The translations under genes and the position numbers were made by a program. The notes beneath the pieces are model-generated. The model was not told the origin of the DNA. It did no database searches and saw only the letters and a list, made by a program, of their open reading frames with translations. Positions 7,404 to 16,594 of a DNA stretch of 19,531 nucleotides are shown here, piece after piece. This stretch comes from UKL13-2 sp038236905 (GTDB lineage: Bacteria > Pseudomonadota > Gammaproteobacteria > Burkholderiales > Usitatibacteraceae). The stretch lies in the NCBI GenBank assembly GCA_038236905.1, contig JBBRZG010000067.1, forward strand, positions 1 through 19,531, given 5' to 3'. Positions within the stretch are counted from its first letter, which is position 1, and each line of letters begins with the position of its first letter.

Positions 7404-8345
7404 ATGAACACTCTAGTCACAGCATCAGCCGCACCAGACAATTTAACGGGGGATAGGTCCAGAACGTCGCGCACTCCAAAGCAAACACTGGAAGCCAACA
7501 AACTGGCCAAACGATTACGCCGCCAAGTCGGCACCGCCATAGCCGACTTCAACATGATTGAAGCAAACGACAAAATAATGGTCTGCCTGAGCGGCGGCAA
7601 AGATAGCTACGCGATGCTGGATGTGCTGATGGGCTTGCGCGAAAAGTCCCCTGTGCCGTTTGAATTATTCGCCTTCAATCTCGACCAAAAACATCCGGGC
7701 TACCCAGAACACATTTTGCCGGATTATTTAACCAGTCTCGGCGTGCCATTTCAGATCGCGGTGCAGGATACTTATTCAACCGTGAAACGTGTGATCCCGG
7801 AAGGCAAGACCATGTGCTCGCTCTGCTCGAGGCTGCGACGTGGCGTGATTTATCGCGTGGCCGGTGAAATCGGCGCGACTAAAATCGCGCTGGGCCATCA
7901 CCGCGACGATATTTTGCAAACGTTTTTTTTGAATGCTTTTTTCGGCGGCAAGCTGAAGTCCATGCCGCCCAAGCTCGGCTCGGACGATGGCAAACACGTC
8001 GTTATCCGTCCTCTCGCGTATGTGGAAGAGCGCGACCTCGAAGCCTATTCGACGTTAAAGCAATTCCCGATCATTCCCTGCGATCTGTGCGGCTCTCAAG
8101 ACAATTTACAACGCCAGCAAGTCAAGCTGATGCTGCGCGATTGGGAGAAACATTTTCCGGGTCGCGTAGAAAGCATTTTTCGCGCGCTGCAAAATGCATC
8201 GCCTTCACATTTGCTGGATCGTAATCTTTTTGACTTTGCGAACCTTAAGGCAAGTGGTGAATCTTTTGCGGAGGGTGACACGGCGTTTGATCCCGAGAGT
8301 TATGTGGAGCCAGTACCGACGCAGGTGATTCGGCTGATGATGTAG
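7404..8345 (+). CDS. ttcA: tRNA 2-thiocytidine(32) synthetase TtcA
   Basis: An ATP-dependent enzyme that thiolates cytidine 32 in the anticodon loop of some tRNAs, using a 4Fe-4S cluster. It has 313 residues, a normal length. The PP-loop ATP-pyrophosphatase motif SGGKDS is at 63-68. The first cysteine pair C138-x2-C141 (MCSLCSRLRRG) and the second C226-x2-C229 (CDLCGSQDN) are both present, as in the TtcA family, along with GHHRDD at 164-169. The N-terminal 25 residues are variable. ATG 7404 has no ribosome site. TAAAAT at 7392-7397 ends only 6 bases before the ATG, so a leaderless transcript is possible. Otherwise it would be read through from the pteridine reductase gene. Confidence 0.96.
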   Translation: MNTLVTASAAPDNLTGDRSRTSRTPKQTLEANKLAKRLRRQVGTAIADFNMIEANDKIMVCLSGGKDSYAMLDVLMGLREKSPVPFELFAFNLDQKHPGYPEHILPDYLTSLGVPFQIAVQDTYSTVKRVIPEGKTMCSLCSRLRRGVIYRVAGEIGATKIALGHHRDDILQTFFLNAFFGGKLKSMPPKLGSDDGKHVVIRPLAYVEERDLEAYSTLKQFPIIPCDLCGSQDNLQRQQVKLMLRDWEKHFPGRVESIFRALQNASPSHLLDRNLFDFANLKASGESFAEGDTAFDPESYVEPVPTQVIRLMM

Positions 8346-8421
8346 TGTGACTTTTGATGTTGCTTGAGCTGACGCCGTTTTTCGCTGTCGGCAAGGCAGC
8401 TGGTTCGAAACATTTTCACCA

Positions 8422-9570
8422 CTAAGCCGCCAAACTCCCCGTCTCCACCGCTGCCATCGCCTTGGCTTGATTGAAATCGTCAGCGTAACCCGCCCCATAT
8501 AGACAACATGCTAGCTGATTCACCACCGGCTGCGGCAGCGCAATGTTGGCATCCAGCCGCTGTCGGGTCCATCCGGCGAGACCGCGCGGATCGGTGGGAA
8601 TCGCGGTGGCAACCCAGCGGGTGTGTGTGGCGTTAAGTGAGTCGCGCCCGGCGAATGGAACAACATCCGCACGCGACTCCATTTCTTCCTGAAACAGGGT
8701 CTGCCAGCCACGAGCATCCGCACTTACGCCAACATCCCCATGTTTGCCGCCGCTACCTCTAGCATTACTGGCGCGCGACGGTGCATCCAACCCCGCCCGA
8801 TATTTCAGCTGCGGGCGACTATCGAGGCTGCCGAACTTACATCCGGTTATGTCGATGCTGCTGGAAAAAAGCGCCGGCGTTTGCATCACCACGTTTTCGG
8901 TATCGACGAGCGCGCCAAGCCAGACGGGGATGTTGAGAACGTGCAGCGTTTGCGCGGGGTCAGTCAATACCGGCATCAACATGTCGGCCAACACATGGGC
9001 GGGGGTGCAGACGCCCAAGCGTGCTTTCAGTGCCATCATCGCCGCCAGTCCGGGCGAAATAAGTGACGTCGGCACGAGCGCCAAACCATCTTCAGCCAGC
9101 CTGCGTTCGGCTTGCCCGCGCGTGGTGACCGGCAATACGCCCAGCTCGCGAAACACGCCGCAATTAGCCAATCCGCCGGCCGTCTCCAGCGCGCCATGCA
9201 CCAGCACACGGATCCCCATGCGCTGCAATTTGATGGCAATCAGCGGGATCGCGTTGCCTCGATTCGAATTACCATAATTGGGAATGACGACGCTCGAATA
9301 TTCGTATTGAGCGCAGGAAATCGGCATGGATCGTTCGCGAATAGCTTCACTCAGCCCCAGCAGGATTTCGCTGAACATTTCGGTATCGCGATGTGCTTGA
9401 ATGCTCGCGCACATTGCCACCAACGCGCCCAATTCAATGTCCTCTGCGCCACCATCAATCACCGCCGCAAAACTAGCGCGCATGTCAGCCGGGTTGATCA
9501 CCGCCGATAGACTGCTCCCAGAAGCGAGATCCGAGCCTAGGTGTTTAATGAGGCGTTTGATATCAGACAT
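8422..9570 (-). CDS. ybiB: DNA-binding protein YbiB (TrpD2 family)
   Basis: A relative of anthranilate phosphoribosyltransferase (TrpD2 family). E. coli YbiB is a nucleic-acid-binding dimer and not a tryptophan enzyme. The open frame extends to 9645, but I chose ATG 9570 (382 residues) because MSDIKRLIKHLGSDLASG begins at the family N-terminal helix and the extra 25 residues have no family character. The helical N-terminal domain (about 1-80) is followed by VVIPNYGNSNRGNAIPLIAI at 94-113 in the phosphoribosyltransferase-like fold, and the C-terminus carries QLACCLYGAG at 352-361, shared with E. coli YbiB. The protein is about 60 residues longer than E. coli YbiB. A Ser/Gly-rich stretch (about 264-288) accounts for part of this. 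No ribosome site is obvious. In E. coli ybiB follows dinG in a damage-inducible operon; here it lies downstream of the addAB-like pair. Confidence 0.88.
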   Translation of the reverse strand: MSDIKRLIKHLGSDLASGSSLSAVINPADMRASFAAVIDGGAEDIELGALVAMCASIQAHRDTEMFSEILLGLSEAIRERSMPISCAQYEYSSVVIPNYGNSNRGNAIPLIAIKLQRMGIRVLVHGALETAGGLANCGVFRELGVLPVTTRGQAERRLAEDGLALVPTSLISPGLAAMMALKARLGVCTPAHVLADMLMPVLTDPAQTLHVLNIPVWLGALVDTENVVMQTPALFSSSIDITGCKFGSLDSRPQLKYRAGLDAPSRASNARGSGGKHGDVGVSADARGWQTLFQEEMESRADVVPFAGRDSLNATHTRWVATAIPTDPRGLAGWTRQRLDANIALPQPVVNQLACCLYGAGYADDFNQAKAMAAVETGSLAA

Positions 9571-9587
9571 GAATAAAACCGAATCAA

Positions 9588-9603
9588 AGAGGTGGTCACC
9601 TCT
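9588..9603. promoter_or_regulatory. Perfect inverted repeat before ybiB
   Basis: AGAGGTG (9588-9594) and CACCTCT (9597-9603) form a perfect 7-bp inverted repeat with a 2-base centre, ending 17 bases before the chosen ybiB start. It may be an operator, or a hairpin in the ybiB leader followed on that strand by a short T run. It does not match the CTGT-N8-ACAG LexA box of E. coli. Confidence 0.4.
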
Positions 9604-9817
9604 AAGCATCAGGCATGCCAAGCGGAACTCCGAGTTACGGGCCACGCCTTACCAGAGCGGCAGCGCCAGAACATCGAGGCACTTTACCAATTGATTCATT
9701 CGCTTGTTGGTGCGCTAGCGAACATAGCGGCCAGTGATCGTAACGCCAGATTGCACCAGTGTTGTGCTTTAAATCAGTTGCAACGCGGTTGCGGATCGCA
9801 TTTGGTGCGGCGTATTT

Positions 9818-12800
9818 TCAGGACACTAAGTAGAGCGCACCGGATGCGTCAATCACCGCGCCGAATATGGCTTTGCCGCGGTATAACGGCTCGACTGCGG
9901 CACAGTAGGCGACGATTTGCGCATGGTGCAGCGCAACATTGCCATGGCCCGTTTTGTAATCCAGCACCCACACCTCGCGCTCAAATTCGACCAATCTATC
10001 AATGCGGTGAGCGAGTAATTCTCTATCCACCTCTAGGGCAATTTCAATTTCGTTGTGGGCCGCCACAAATTGGCGGGCGTCGAAAAAACGTCGGAGCGCA
10101 GGCGCATTAAATATTTTCTCGGCCATCGCGGACACCTCGTCAGAAAATGCGTTCGACTTGTTCACGCCGCGGAGCAAAACGGATTTCTCGGTGGCCATCA
10201 TTTCCAGCGCGGCGTGAATCGCAATACCCTTTTCACGTTTTAGATCAGACAGAGCGAACGCTTCACGCGAGCCGATGCCGGCAGCGGGAGTGGAAGGAAG
10301 AAGCACCGCCGTGCGCACATTGCCTGCATCTTCAGTTTCCGTATTTACGGTTAAAGGCAGCGCCGTTGATGGTAGCGCGATTGACGGCACATGATGCGAC
10401 CTCACTTCAGCGGGCCACAGAACACTCGACACCAATCCACCGCTTGCTTCCATTGTTTGCAGCGCTCGGTCATGCCAGGAAACGGCTTCTTTGCCCGACT
10501 TGCGCTCAGTTCCGCTCACCACCAGATACTGCTTGGCGCGGGTGGCGGCCACATAAAGCAAATTCAATTGTTCACGCGCATTAACGCGGGCTTCCTCGTC
10601 GAGAATCGCCGCGCGAGCTTTACCTGCCAGTGATTTTGTGGCCCAAAACGAAAAGTGTCGCGGTGCCGCGTCATCGGGCTGCCAGTCGCTGAGCACGGTA
10701 TGCGCATCAGTCCGCGTTGATACATCATCCGAATCAATTAACCAAACAATCGGCGACTCCAGGCCCTTCGCGGCATGAATGGTCATCAAGCGAACCGCGT
10801 TAACCGAAGGAGCCATCGACACATCAGTCGCCGCATCTTCTAATTCATCACCCAACAGCGCGCCTGTGTCCGGTGCCTCATTGTCCGGCAGCGCATGGTA
10901 GCGTTTTAATTCATTTAAGAATCGCGTCAGGCTGGGATATCGACCGCTATCGACCTCTAGTGCTAACGCCATGAACGCATTCAAATTGGCCAGCACGCTC
11001 GCGCGCATCATCTCGGGTACCGCCAGCGCGTAGGCGTTCAAAACATCGGCTTCATAAAAAATCCGATCCAGCAAATCATGAACCGGCAGGCTGTCCATTG
11101 CGTGCAGCCACGCGGCTAATTTGCGAGTGATCCGCTCAGCGGCGCTTATCATTTGCAACCGCTGCCACCAAGTGCCTTCAGCCGGCGCAAAACGCAGGCT
11201 TAACAACATGTTGTCGTCAGAATAGAACAGCGGTGATTTCAACACCTGCGCGAGCGCCAGATCATCATTTGGCGACGACAGAAATGTCAACAGTGCCACC
11301 ATGTCACGCACCTCTAGGGCTGCCATCAGCCCGCCCGGCCGTGCGCCGACATAGGGAATTCGCGCTTCACGTAGCGCACGTTCAAACGCGGCGAGGGGCG
11401 CGCGGCGGCGAAACAAAACCATCACGTCGCTATATCGTGCGGCGCGCTCAATGACCTCGCCATCGCGTGATTCCTTGACCACGATTTGATTGACCGCATC
11501 ATCAATCCCCGCCGCCAGTGCCGCGGCTTCCGCCGCATAGCGATCTTCAACGTCGTCGGGCAACGGCGTGGTCAGCGAATTGCGCAAACCTGCTTCACCG
11601 GTCATTGAGTCGGATGGCGTCGACACAAATTTGGGCAGCACCATCACCGCGCCATTGAGGTCTATATTTTCAGTTTCATGCGGCGCAAAGCCATCAAATA
11701 TGAGCTCAGCCGAGAAAACACGATTGACAAAATCAACCACGGCGGGCGCGTTCCGGCGGGTGCTGTTAAGCGCAAAGATGCTCGCGTCAAAATGTTCGAC
11801 AAAGTACTTTTTTGCGATTTGAAACAGTCGCGCATCGGTGCGTCGAAACCGATAGATCGCCTGCTTTGGATCGCCAACCATAAACACGGTCGGCCGATTG
11901 TCCGCTCCCACGCTCGCATCCAGCCATGCGGTGAGGCATTGCCACTGAATCGGATTGGTATCCTGAAACTCATCGAGCAGGATGTGACGGTAGCGTTGAT
12001 CGAGACGATATTGCATCGTCTCGGCGTGTTCACTATGCGCCAGCAGTGAAAAGGAACGCCATTCAAGATCAGCAAAGTCAATTGAGCGTTGGTCAGTTTT
12101 TAATTTTTCATACGCCTCTAAAAGTGCTGTACCCGCCAGCAGCGCATCACGGTTATAGGCATAAATTTCACGATCGGTAAGTGCGTCAGTCACTACAACA
12201 ATAGACTGGCAAAGCGCCTGAAAATAGTCAAGCGCATTTGCTTTTTCCGCCCATTTTGACTGCGCTACCCGAGGGCTATTTTCCTTCGTCATACAAGCCG
12301 ATTTTACCGCCTCAAAATAGTGAGCAGGCGCGGCAGCCGCACTTGAACCAACACCTCCAGCGGCATTTGCAAGCTCCAGCGACCGCGCCCATTTTGTGGC
12401 CGCGTCTGTGGAGCCTGAGGTCGTAAGAATCGACCGGACAAGCGCGCGAATGCTGGCGTCAACCAATGCATTGCGCGCCCACGCTTCAAGCGGATCAGAA
12501 TCCAGATCGATCCGCCATTCGCTGCGCCAACGATCCAGTGCCGCATCAGTTAACGCAGGGTCAGCATCGTCGGTCACGCCAATATGAAGTGAGCCTTTTG
12601 CATAAGCTCGCCACTCGGCGCGACGCTTGACGAAATTCCACAACACCGCCTTGGTGCTGTGCAAGCCCCATACTGTAAACAAGCGATTTAGTGCCTCGGC
12701 TGCCGCTGAGCCAGAATCGCGATTGAGTGTTTCAGCCAGCATCAGCCAGGCTTCTTCGAGCAAGCTGGATTCACTCTCGGCAATGCTGGCATCCGACGCA

Positions 12801-13225
12801 CTCAATCCCAGCGGCGCTGCCGACAACAATTGCTGGAACCAGCCGTGAAATGTTGAGATGCCAATATGCGGCGTGGCGAATGCGACCTCGGCGAAGAGTT
12901 GGCGTGCGCGCGGCAACAGTGCATCAATTTCCGCGTCATTCAGTGCCCGCTGTTGCAAAAATTGCCGCGTCTCAACCTCGCTTGTGGTCGCCAGAAATTC
13001 GAGCCACTGCATCAATCGCGCTTTCATTTCCTCGGCCGCTTTACGCGTAAACGTGATCGCCAGAATGCTTGATGGCGCAGCGCCCGACAACAGCAAACGC
13101 AGGATACGCGACACCAGCAACCAAGTCTTGCCGGACCCCGCGCAAGCTTCCACTACCACGCTGCGCGTTGGGTCGAGTGCGGCCTGGGTGAGCGCGGCGC
13201 GGGACGTTGGAGCTGCTTCAATCAC
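9818..13225 (-). CDS. UvrD/RecB-type helicase-nuclease, AddA-like
   Basis: A 1135-residue superfamily 1A helicase with a C-terminal nuclease, the motor subunit of an AddAB-type enzyme that processes double-strand ends for RecA recombination. Helicase motifs in order: EACAGSGKT (Walker A, 26-34), ITFTRKAAEEMKAR (57-70), STFHGWF (124-130), LLDEFQDTNPIQW (motif II, 416-428), GDPKQAIYRFR (451-461), VRLMTIHAAKGLESPIV (motif V, 811-827) and LLYVAATRAKQYLVVSG (motif VI, about 889-905). The RecB-type PD-(D/E)XK nuclease has D1076 (RIDRL), D1089 and K1091 (DYKTG), and Q1103-x3-Y1107, so both activities look intact. The start is GTG at 13225 in the sequence GTGATTGA, overlapping the upstream nuclease gene stop by 8 bases, which implies translational coupling. 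The protein ends very soon after the nuclease motif. Confidence 0.94.
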   Translation of the reverse strand: MIEAAPTSRAALTQAALDPTRSVVVEACAGSGKTWLLVSRILRLLLSGAAPSSILAITFTRKAAEEMKARLMQWLEFLATTSEVETRQFLQQRALNDAEIDALLPRARQLFAEVAFATPHIGISTFHGWFQQLLSAAPLGLSASDASIAESESSLLEEAWLMLAETLNRDSGSAAAEALNRLFTVWGLHSTKAVLWNFVKRRAEWRAYAKGSLHIGVTDDADPALTDAALDRWRSEWRIDLDSDPLEAWARNALVDASIRALVRSILTTSGSTDAATKWARSLELANAAGGVGSSAAAAPAHYFEAVKSACMTKENSPRVAQSKWAEKANALDYFQALCQSIVVVTDALTDREIYAYNRDALLAGTALLEAYEKLKTDQRSIDFADLEWRSFSLLAHSEHAETMQYRLDQRYRHILLDEFQDTNPIQWQCLTAWLDASVGADNRPTVFMVGDPKQAIYRFRRTDARLFQIAKKYFVEHFDASIFALNSTRRNAPAVVDFVNRVFSAELIFDGFAPHETENIDLNGAVMVLPKFVSTPSDSMTGEAGLRNSLTTPLPDDVEDRYAAEAAALAAGIDDAVNQIVVKESRDGEVIERAARYSDVMVLFRRRAPLAAFERALREARIPYVGARPGGLMAALEVRDMVALLTFLSSPNDDLALAQVLKSPLFYSDDNMLLSLRFAPAEGTWWQRLQMISAAERITRKLAAWLHAMDSLPVHDLLDRIFYEADVLNAYALAVPEMMRASVLANLNAFMALALEVDSGRYPSLTRFLNELKRYHALPDNEAPDTGALLGDELEDAATDVSMAPSVNAVRLMTIHAAKGLESPIVWLIDSDDVSTRTDAHTVLSDWQPDDAAPRHFSFWATKSLAGKARAAILDEEARVNAREQLNLLYVAATRAKQYLVVSGTERKSGKEAVSWHDRALQTMEASGGLVSSVLWPAEVRSHHVPSIALPSTALPLTVNTETEDAGNVRTAVLLPSTPAAGIGSREAFALSDLKREKGIAIHAALEMMATEKSVLLRGVNKSNAFSDEVSAMAEKIFNAPALRRFFDARQFVAAHNEIEIALEVDRELLAHRIDRLVEFEREVWVLDYKTGHGNVALHHAQIVAYCAAVEPLYRGKAIFGAVIDASGALYLVS

Positions 13226-16097
13226 TATTGCTGTCCGCGACTGAATTCAGCCAGTAATCGCGGCGACACAAACCACGCGCTTCGCAAAACTGGCAAACCT
13301 TTTCCACGCCCTGCGCAGGCAGCGGTGCGGCGGCATGCATCTCTTCAAACATGGTGTGAAGGCGCATCACATGCGCCTCGCCGATATGCTCGGAATCAGG
13401 ATAAGGAATCGGCTTTACGGCGTTCCGCTCAATGCTCAAATACGCGGCTTCCGCCACTTCAAAATCTGGATACGCGGCCTCGGCCAATGCTGCATAAACC
13501 GGCAACTGCACATCTTCGCCCGCTGACTTCAGTTTGGCCTGAAGTGCTGCGGCTGCGCGCGCCTTGTAGTCAATGACTGCGGTTTGAGATTTGCCCCCGG
13601 ACACGCGTTGATCAATGCGGTCGAGTCGGCCTTCAAGCCTGAATGATTCACCGTTTTCGAGCGATAGCGAAAAACCATTTTCAAATTCGCCCGCACGCCA
13701 CCGCCAGCCGTGTTCTTCCTGTTTCAGCTGCCAATTTAGATACGCGTCAATCGCCGATTCCCATTGCAAACGCCACGCGCGCGCCATGAAGTTTTGTTCC
13801 AGCGCGGCGGCAAAAACCGTTTCGGTATCGGCCAGCAACGCTAATCGCAAATCAGCTATTCCAAGCCCGGTAACAGCAGCAAAACGCTGATGGAATCGAT
13901 GCAAAATTTCATGTACGAATTCACCGAAATCGCGTTTCTCCATTTCTTCGTCGACCTCATCAGGCGAACGTAGCTTCAACACAGCGCGCGAGAAAAATTG
14001 GTACGGGCAATCGATCAAACTCTGATAACCGCTGGCAGATATTTTTTTCGGCACCTGCCCAGACATCAGCACTGGCGCGGGCCTTGAGGCACTATGGCTG
14101 GCGATGCCGGTGGCTATTGGGTTTTGGGGCGATGCCTGGGTACGTGTCTGCTGTATGTTCGCGCCTAACGCCGGTCTACCGTCCCCGCCCGCACGCGCTT
14201 TTTCTGACAACCTCGCTCGCAGCAGCAACGCAGCCACCCAAGGCGACGGGCTGGCTGGTTCGTCAGGATTGCCGCCACTGGCCTGCCAGCTGATCCAGAT
14301 CTCGTCGCTGCGATTTAACACGCCGATCAAATCAGCAGTCATATTTTCAAGCGTGTCGACATGCGTTTTGAGGCCCAGCGTTCGTCGCACCGATTGATTG
14401 AAGACGCCCGTATTTGCGGGCTTGCCGGGCAGGTTACCAGCCGACGCACCAATCAAAACGGTAGCTTCGAAATGACGAAAGCGCGTCGAATCAAGGGAAG
14501 TCATCACCAGCGGGCTATCAATGGTTTGATCGCGAAACCGCGCTTCTTCCATTTGGCCACGCAGCCAATCCATCCATTCGCTCATCGATAAACTCACGCG
14601 GCTTGATGCAACATCGGTTGCGGATTTGTCAAGCTGCGCGAGCAGGCCGGCACCGGCAGCGTCATGTGCCAGGCCCGCGTCGAGCCCTAATGTTTTCAAA
14701 CTTTCGGCAAGGGTAATCATCCACGCAGACGCCGTGCGGCGAGGCGAGGTGAAGGCACGATCGGCTTCGATCAATCGATCCAACAATGCCAACGCGTCAT
14801 CAAGCCCGGAATGTTCGCGCGGTGTTGCAAGTGGCGATGGGGAATGTATCGGTAGGCGTAGAAGCGCTTCACGCGTACGCAACAAACCGGCAACGACTGA
14901 GGCCCGCCGAATCGCATGCTCAATCAAAAGCACTGCGGCTTTAATGCGCGGCTTGCCCCATGACTCATTTAAGTCCGCAAAAATAAACGGCGACTTGATT
15001 AAATCGATCAAGGTTTCAAAATAGAAACCATCGCGCTTGGCTTCCAGCCAACGCATGATCGCGGTGGCGCTCACGGTGGTAGAAAACGGCCAGCCGATTT
15101 CATCTTTCATTAAAATTTGATCCCGCTCGGCGAGCGCACGCAATCGACGCGCCGCCAGTCGATCAAGCGCCACCACCGCGATGTTGCGTTTACCCTGAGC
15201 CAGCCATCGCTTGATCGCCGCCAACGCCGCCGTTGCTTCGTCCTCAACGTCGCGAGCGCTATAAAAATCCAGCCCGTTGACGCCACCGGGCCCGAGCGAG
15301 TTCAGGCTTGTAATGGCATCAGGCGATTTTTTGACGCCGGGCGCGCCTGCAAATGCGGCGGCGATAAAACCGGCTTTCGAGGTGGACCCGCCGGCGGCGT
15401 TGTAAGTTAGCGTTTGTTCAATCAAATAAACGGGCGACTGATCGGCATAGCGTTCAAAAAACGCGCGTTCACGTTTGGCGTACTGCGCAGTGCCGAGTAC
15501 AAATAACGGTCGATCTGCAGCGGCGCTCCAAGCGGCGAGCTGTAGCGCGTAGCGGGTCGGGCCGTCCACACCTTCGCGGGTGGGTGCGGCGAGCCGCGCC
15601 CAAATTTCGTAGGTCAGCTTGGCTTCAAAACTGAAGTCAGCATTGGGTTTCGCCAACGCATAGGCGCGCGCCAAAATGCGCGTATGTTCGGCCAGCGAGC
15701 CGGGCAATTGGACCAGATTGTTGCTCAATTCATCGCACAGGCTGACTAGCTCGCCGCTCAGCGCCAGCGTTTCGCCAGCGGAGAACCACGCCTGTTTTTT
15801 TAGCAACTGATAAATATCCAGCACCCTTTCGTTGGTGGCGAAAGTACGTTCAGGTGCGTCAACGAGGATTTGCGACGCCACTGCGGGGAGCGAGCCAATG
15901 GTGGGCATCAGCAAGGTGGGGAACCCGCGAACCGACGCAGCCTTGACCAAGGCATGACGTAACCCGTTGGCCGCACGCGGAGGCGCCAGAATCATCACGC
16001 CGGAAAGATCAGGGAGGCGGTCAGCATCGTGTTCGACGACCAGACTGGCCGCATCGTCGAGCAAGCTTGCCGCCTCAAATAAGAAACTCTTCAGCAT
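13218..16097 (-). CDS. PD-(D/E)XK nuclease with Fe-S cysteines, AddB-like
   Basis: The 959-residue partner of the AddA-like helicase. The N-terminal part looks like the helicase-derived scaffold of AddB/RecC proteins. The site where Bacillus AddB has a Walker A motif reads MILAPPRAANGLRHAL (35-50) without GKT or GKS, so this subunit probably does not hydrolyse ATP. The C-terminal domain is a RecB-family nuclease: KKISASGYQSLIDCPYQFF at 684-702, H729, D826 (in RLDRID), D843 and K845 (VIDYKA), and Q864-x3-Y868. Cysteines 697, 935, 938 and 944 match the arrangement that holds a 4Fe-4S cluster around the AddB nuclease domain (one Cys before, three after). The two nucleases would cut opposite strands. 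It begins at ATG 16097. It precedes and overlaps the helicase gene, and its own upstream neighbour is fdxA 173 bases away. Confidence 0.92.
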   Translation of the reverse strand: MLKSFLFEAASLLDDAASLVVEHDADRLPDLSGVMILAPPRAANGLRHALVKAASVRGFPTLLMPTIGSLPAVASQILVDAPERTFATNERVLDIYQLLKKQAWFSAGETLALSGELVSLCDELSNNLVQLPGSLAEHTRILARAYALAKPNADFSFEAKLTYEIWARLAAPTREGVDGPTRYALQLAAWSAAADRPLFVLGTAQYAKRERAFFERYADQSPVYLIEQTLTYNAAGGSTSKAGFIAAAFAGAPGVKKSPDAITSLNSLGPGGVNGLDFYSARDVEDEATAALAAIKRWLAQGKRNIAVVALDRLAARRLRALAERDQILMKDEIGWPFSTTVSATAIMRWLEAKRDGFYFETLIDLIKSPFIFADLNESWGKPRIKAAVLLIEHAIRRASVVAGLLRTREALLRLPIHSPSPLATPREHSGLDDALALLDRLIEADRAFTSPRRTASAWMITLAESLKTLGLDAGLAHDAAGAGLLAQLDKSATDVASSRVSLSMSEWMDWLRGQMEEARFRDQTIDSPLVMTSLDSTRFRHFEATVLIGASAGNLPGKPANTGVFNQSVRRTLGLKTHVDTLENMTADLIGVLNRSDEIWISWQASGGNPDEPASPSPWVAALLLRARLSEKARAGGDGRPALGANIQQTRTQASPQNPIATGIASHSASRPAPVLMSGQVPKKISASGYQSLIDCPYQFFSRAVLKLRSPDEVDEEMEKRDFGEFVHEILHRFHQRFAAVTGLGIADLRLALLADTETVFAAALEQNFMARAWRLQWESAIDAYLNWQLKQEEHGWRWRAGEFENGFSLSLENGESFRLEGRLDRIDQRVSGGKSQTAVIDYKARAAAALQAKLKSAGEDVQLPVYAALAEAAYPDFEVAEAAYLSIERNAVKPIPYPDSEHIGEAHVMRLHTMFEEMHAAAPLPAQGVEKVCQFCEARGLCRRDYWLNSVADSNSD

Positions 16098-16270
16098 GTG
16101 TTTAGCTCATGCAAGAGAATGCGGCGGAGCGAAATTTCAACATCTCAGACGAGCGGATTGCGCCGCTACCGGATCCGACAAATTTGAAGCAAATCTGCCG
16201 AATCAAAATTCACAATGTCCCCGTGAGGACGTCACCGAGGCAATCGCTGAAACCACTAACAAAGCTATGG

Positions 16271-16594
16271 CTATCTTTCAAGCAAGTGCGCTTTTTCTTT
16301 TACTTTTGCCCATTCGTCGGCATCTGCCGGGCCCGGCTTACGTTCAACAATAGCTTTCCAGACGCGCGATAATTCTGCGTTGATGGGAATAAATTTTGTT
16401 TGCTCCTTCGGCACATCGTCTTCCGCAAAAATCGCCTCGACAGGACATTCGGCCACGCACAATGTGCAATCAATGCACTCATCAGGGTCGATGACCAGCA
16501 TATTCGGCCCCTCGCGGAAACAATCCACGGGACACACATCAACACAATCGGTGTATTTACACTTGATGCAGGATTCGGTCACAACATAAGCCAT
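16271..16594 (-). CDS. fdxA: 7Fe-8S ferredoxin, FdxA type
   Basis: A 107-residue ferredoxin of the Azotobacter FdI type with one 3Fe-4S and one 4Fe-4S cluster, a low-potential cytosolic electron carrier. The N-terminal half contains C9, C17 and C21P, and the second motif is C40-x2-C43-x2-C46-x3-C50P. By comparison with FdI, C9, C17 and C50 would hold the 3Fe-4S cluster and C21, C40, C43 and C46 the 4Fe-4S cluster. C12 and C25 are extra. The C-terminal tail (about 60-107) has the usual acidic and lysine-rich extension. The ATG at 16594 has GAGG 7-8 bases upstream. It diverges from trxA across 270 bases, and lies upstream of the addB-like gene on the same strand, perhaps in one transcription unit. 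Its redox partner is not evident. Confidence 0.95.
   Translation of the reverse strand: MAYVVTESCIKCKYTDCVDVCPVDCFREGPNMLVIDPDECIDCTLCVAECPVEAIFAEDDVPKEQTKFIPINAELSRVWKAIVERKPGPADADEWAKVKEKAHLLER

Noticed and set aside
8346..8421. Possible terminator between convergent ttcA and ybiB.
   Set aside because: Only a bulged GCTG...GCCG/CGGC...CAGC pairing is visible, without a proper T run.
9571..9645. N-terminal extension of YbiB by 25 residues (start at 9645).
   Set aside because: The extension has no family similarity, and the ATG at 9570 gives the expected N-terminal helix.
9592..10110. 172-codon plus-strand ORF spanning the ybiB-addA gap and the 3' end of the addA-like gene.
   Set aside because: Most of it is antisense to the intact nuclease domain, there is no ribosome site, and the protein looks low-information and Arg-rich.
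16109..16372. 87-codon plus-strand ORF between the addB-like gene and fdxA.
   Set aside because: It overlaps fdxA antisense, has no ribosome site and shows no recognisable domain.
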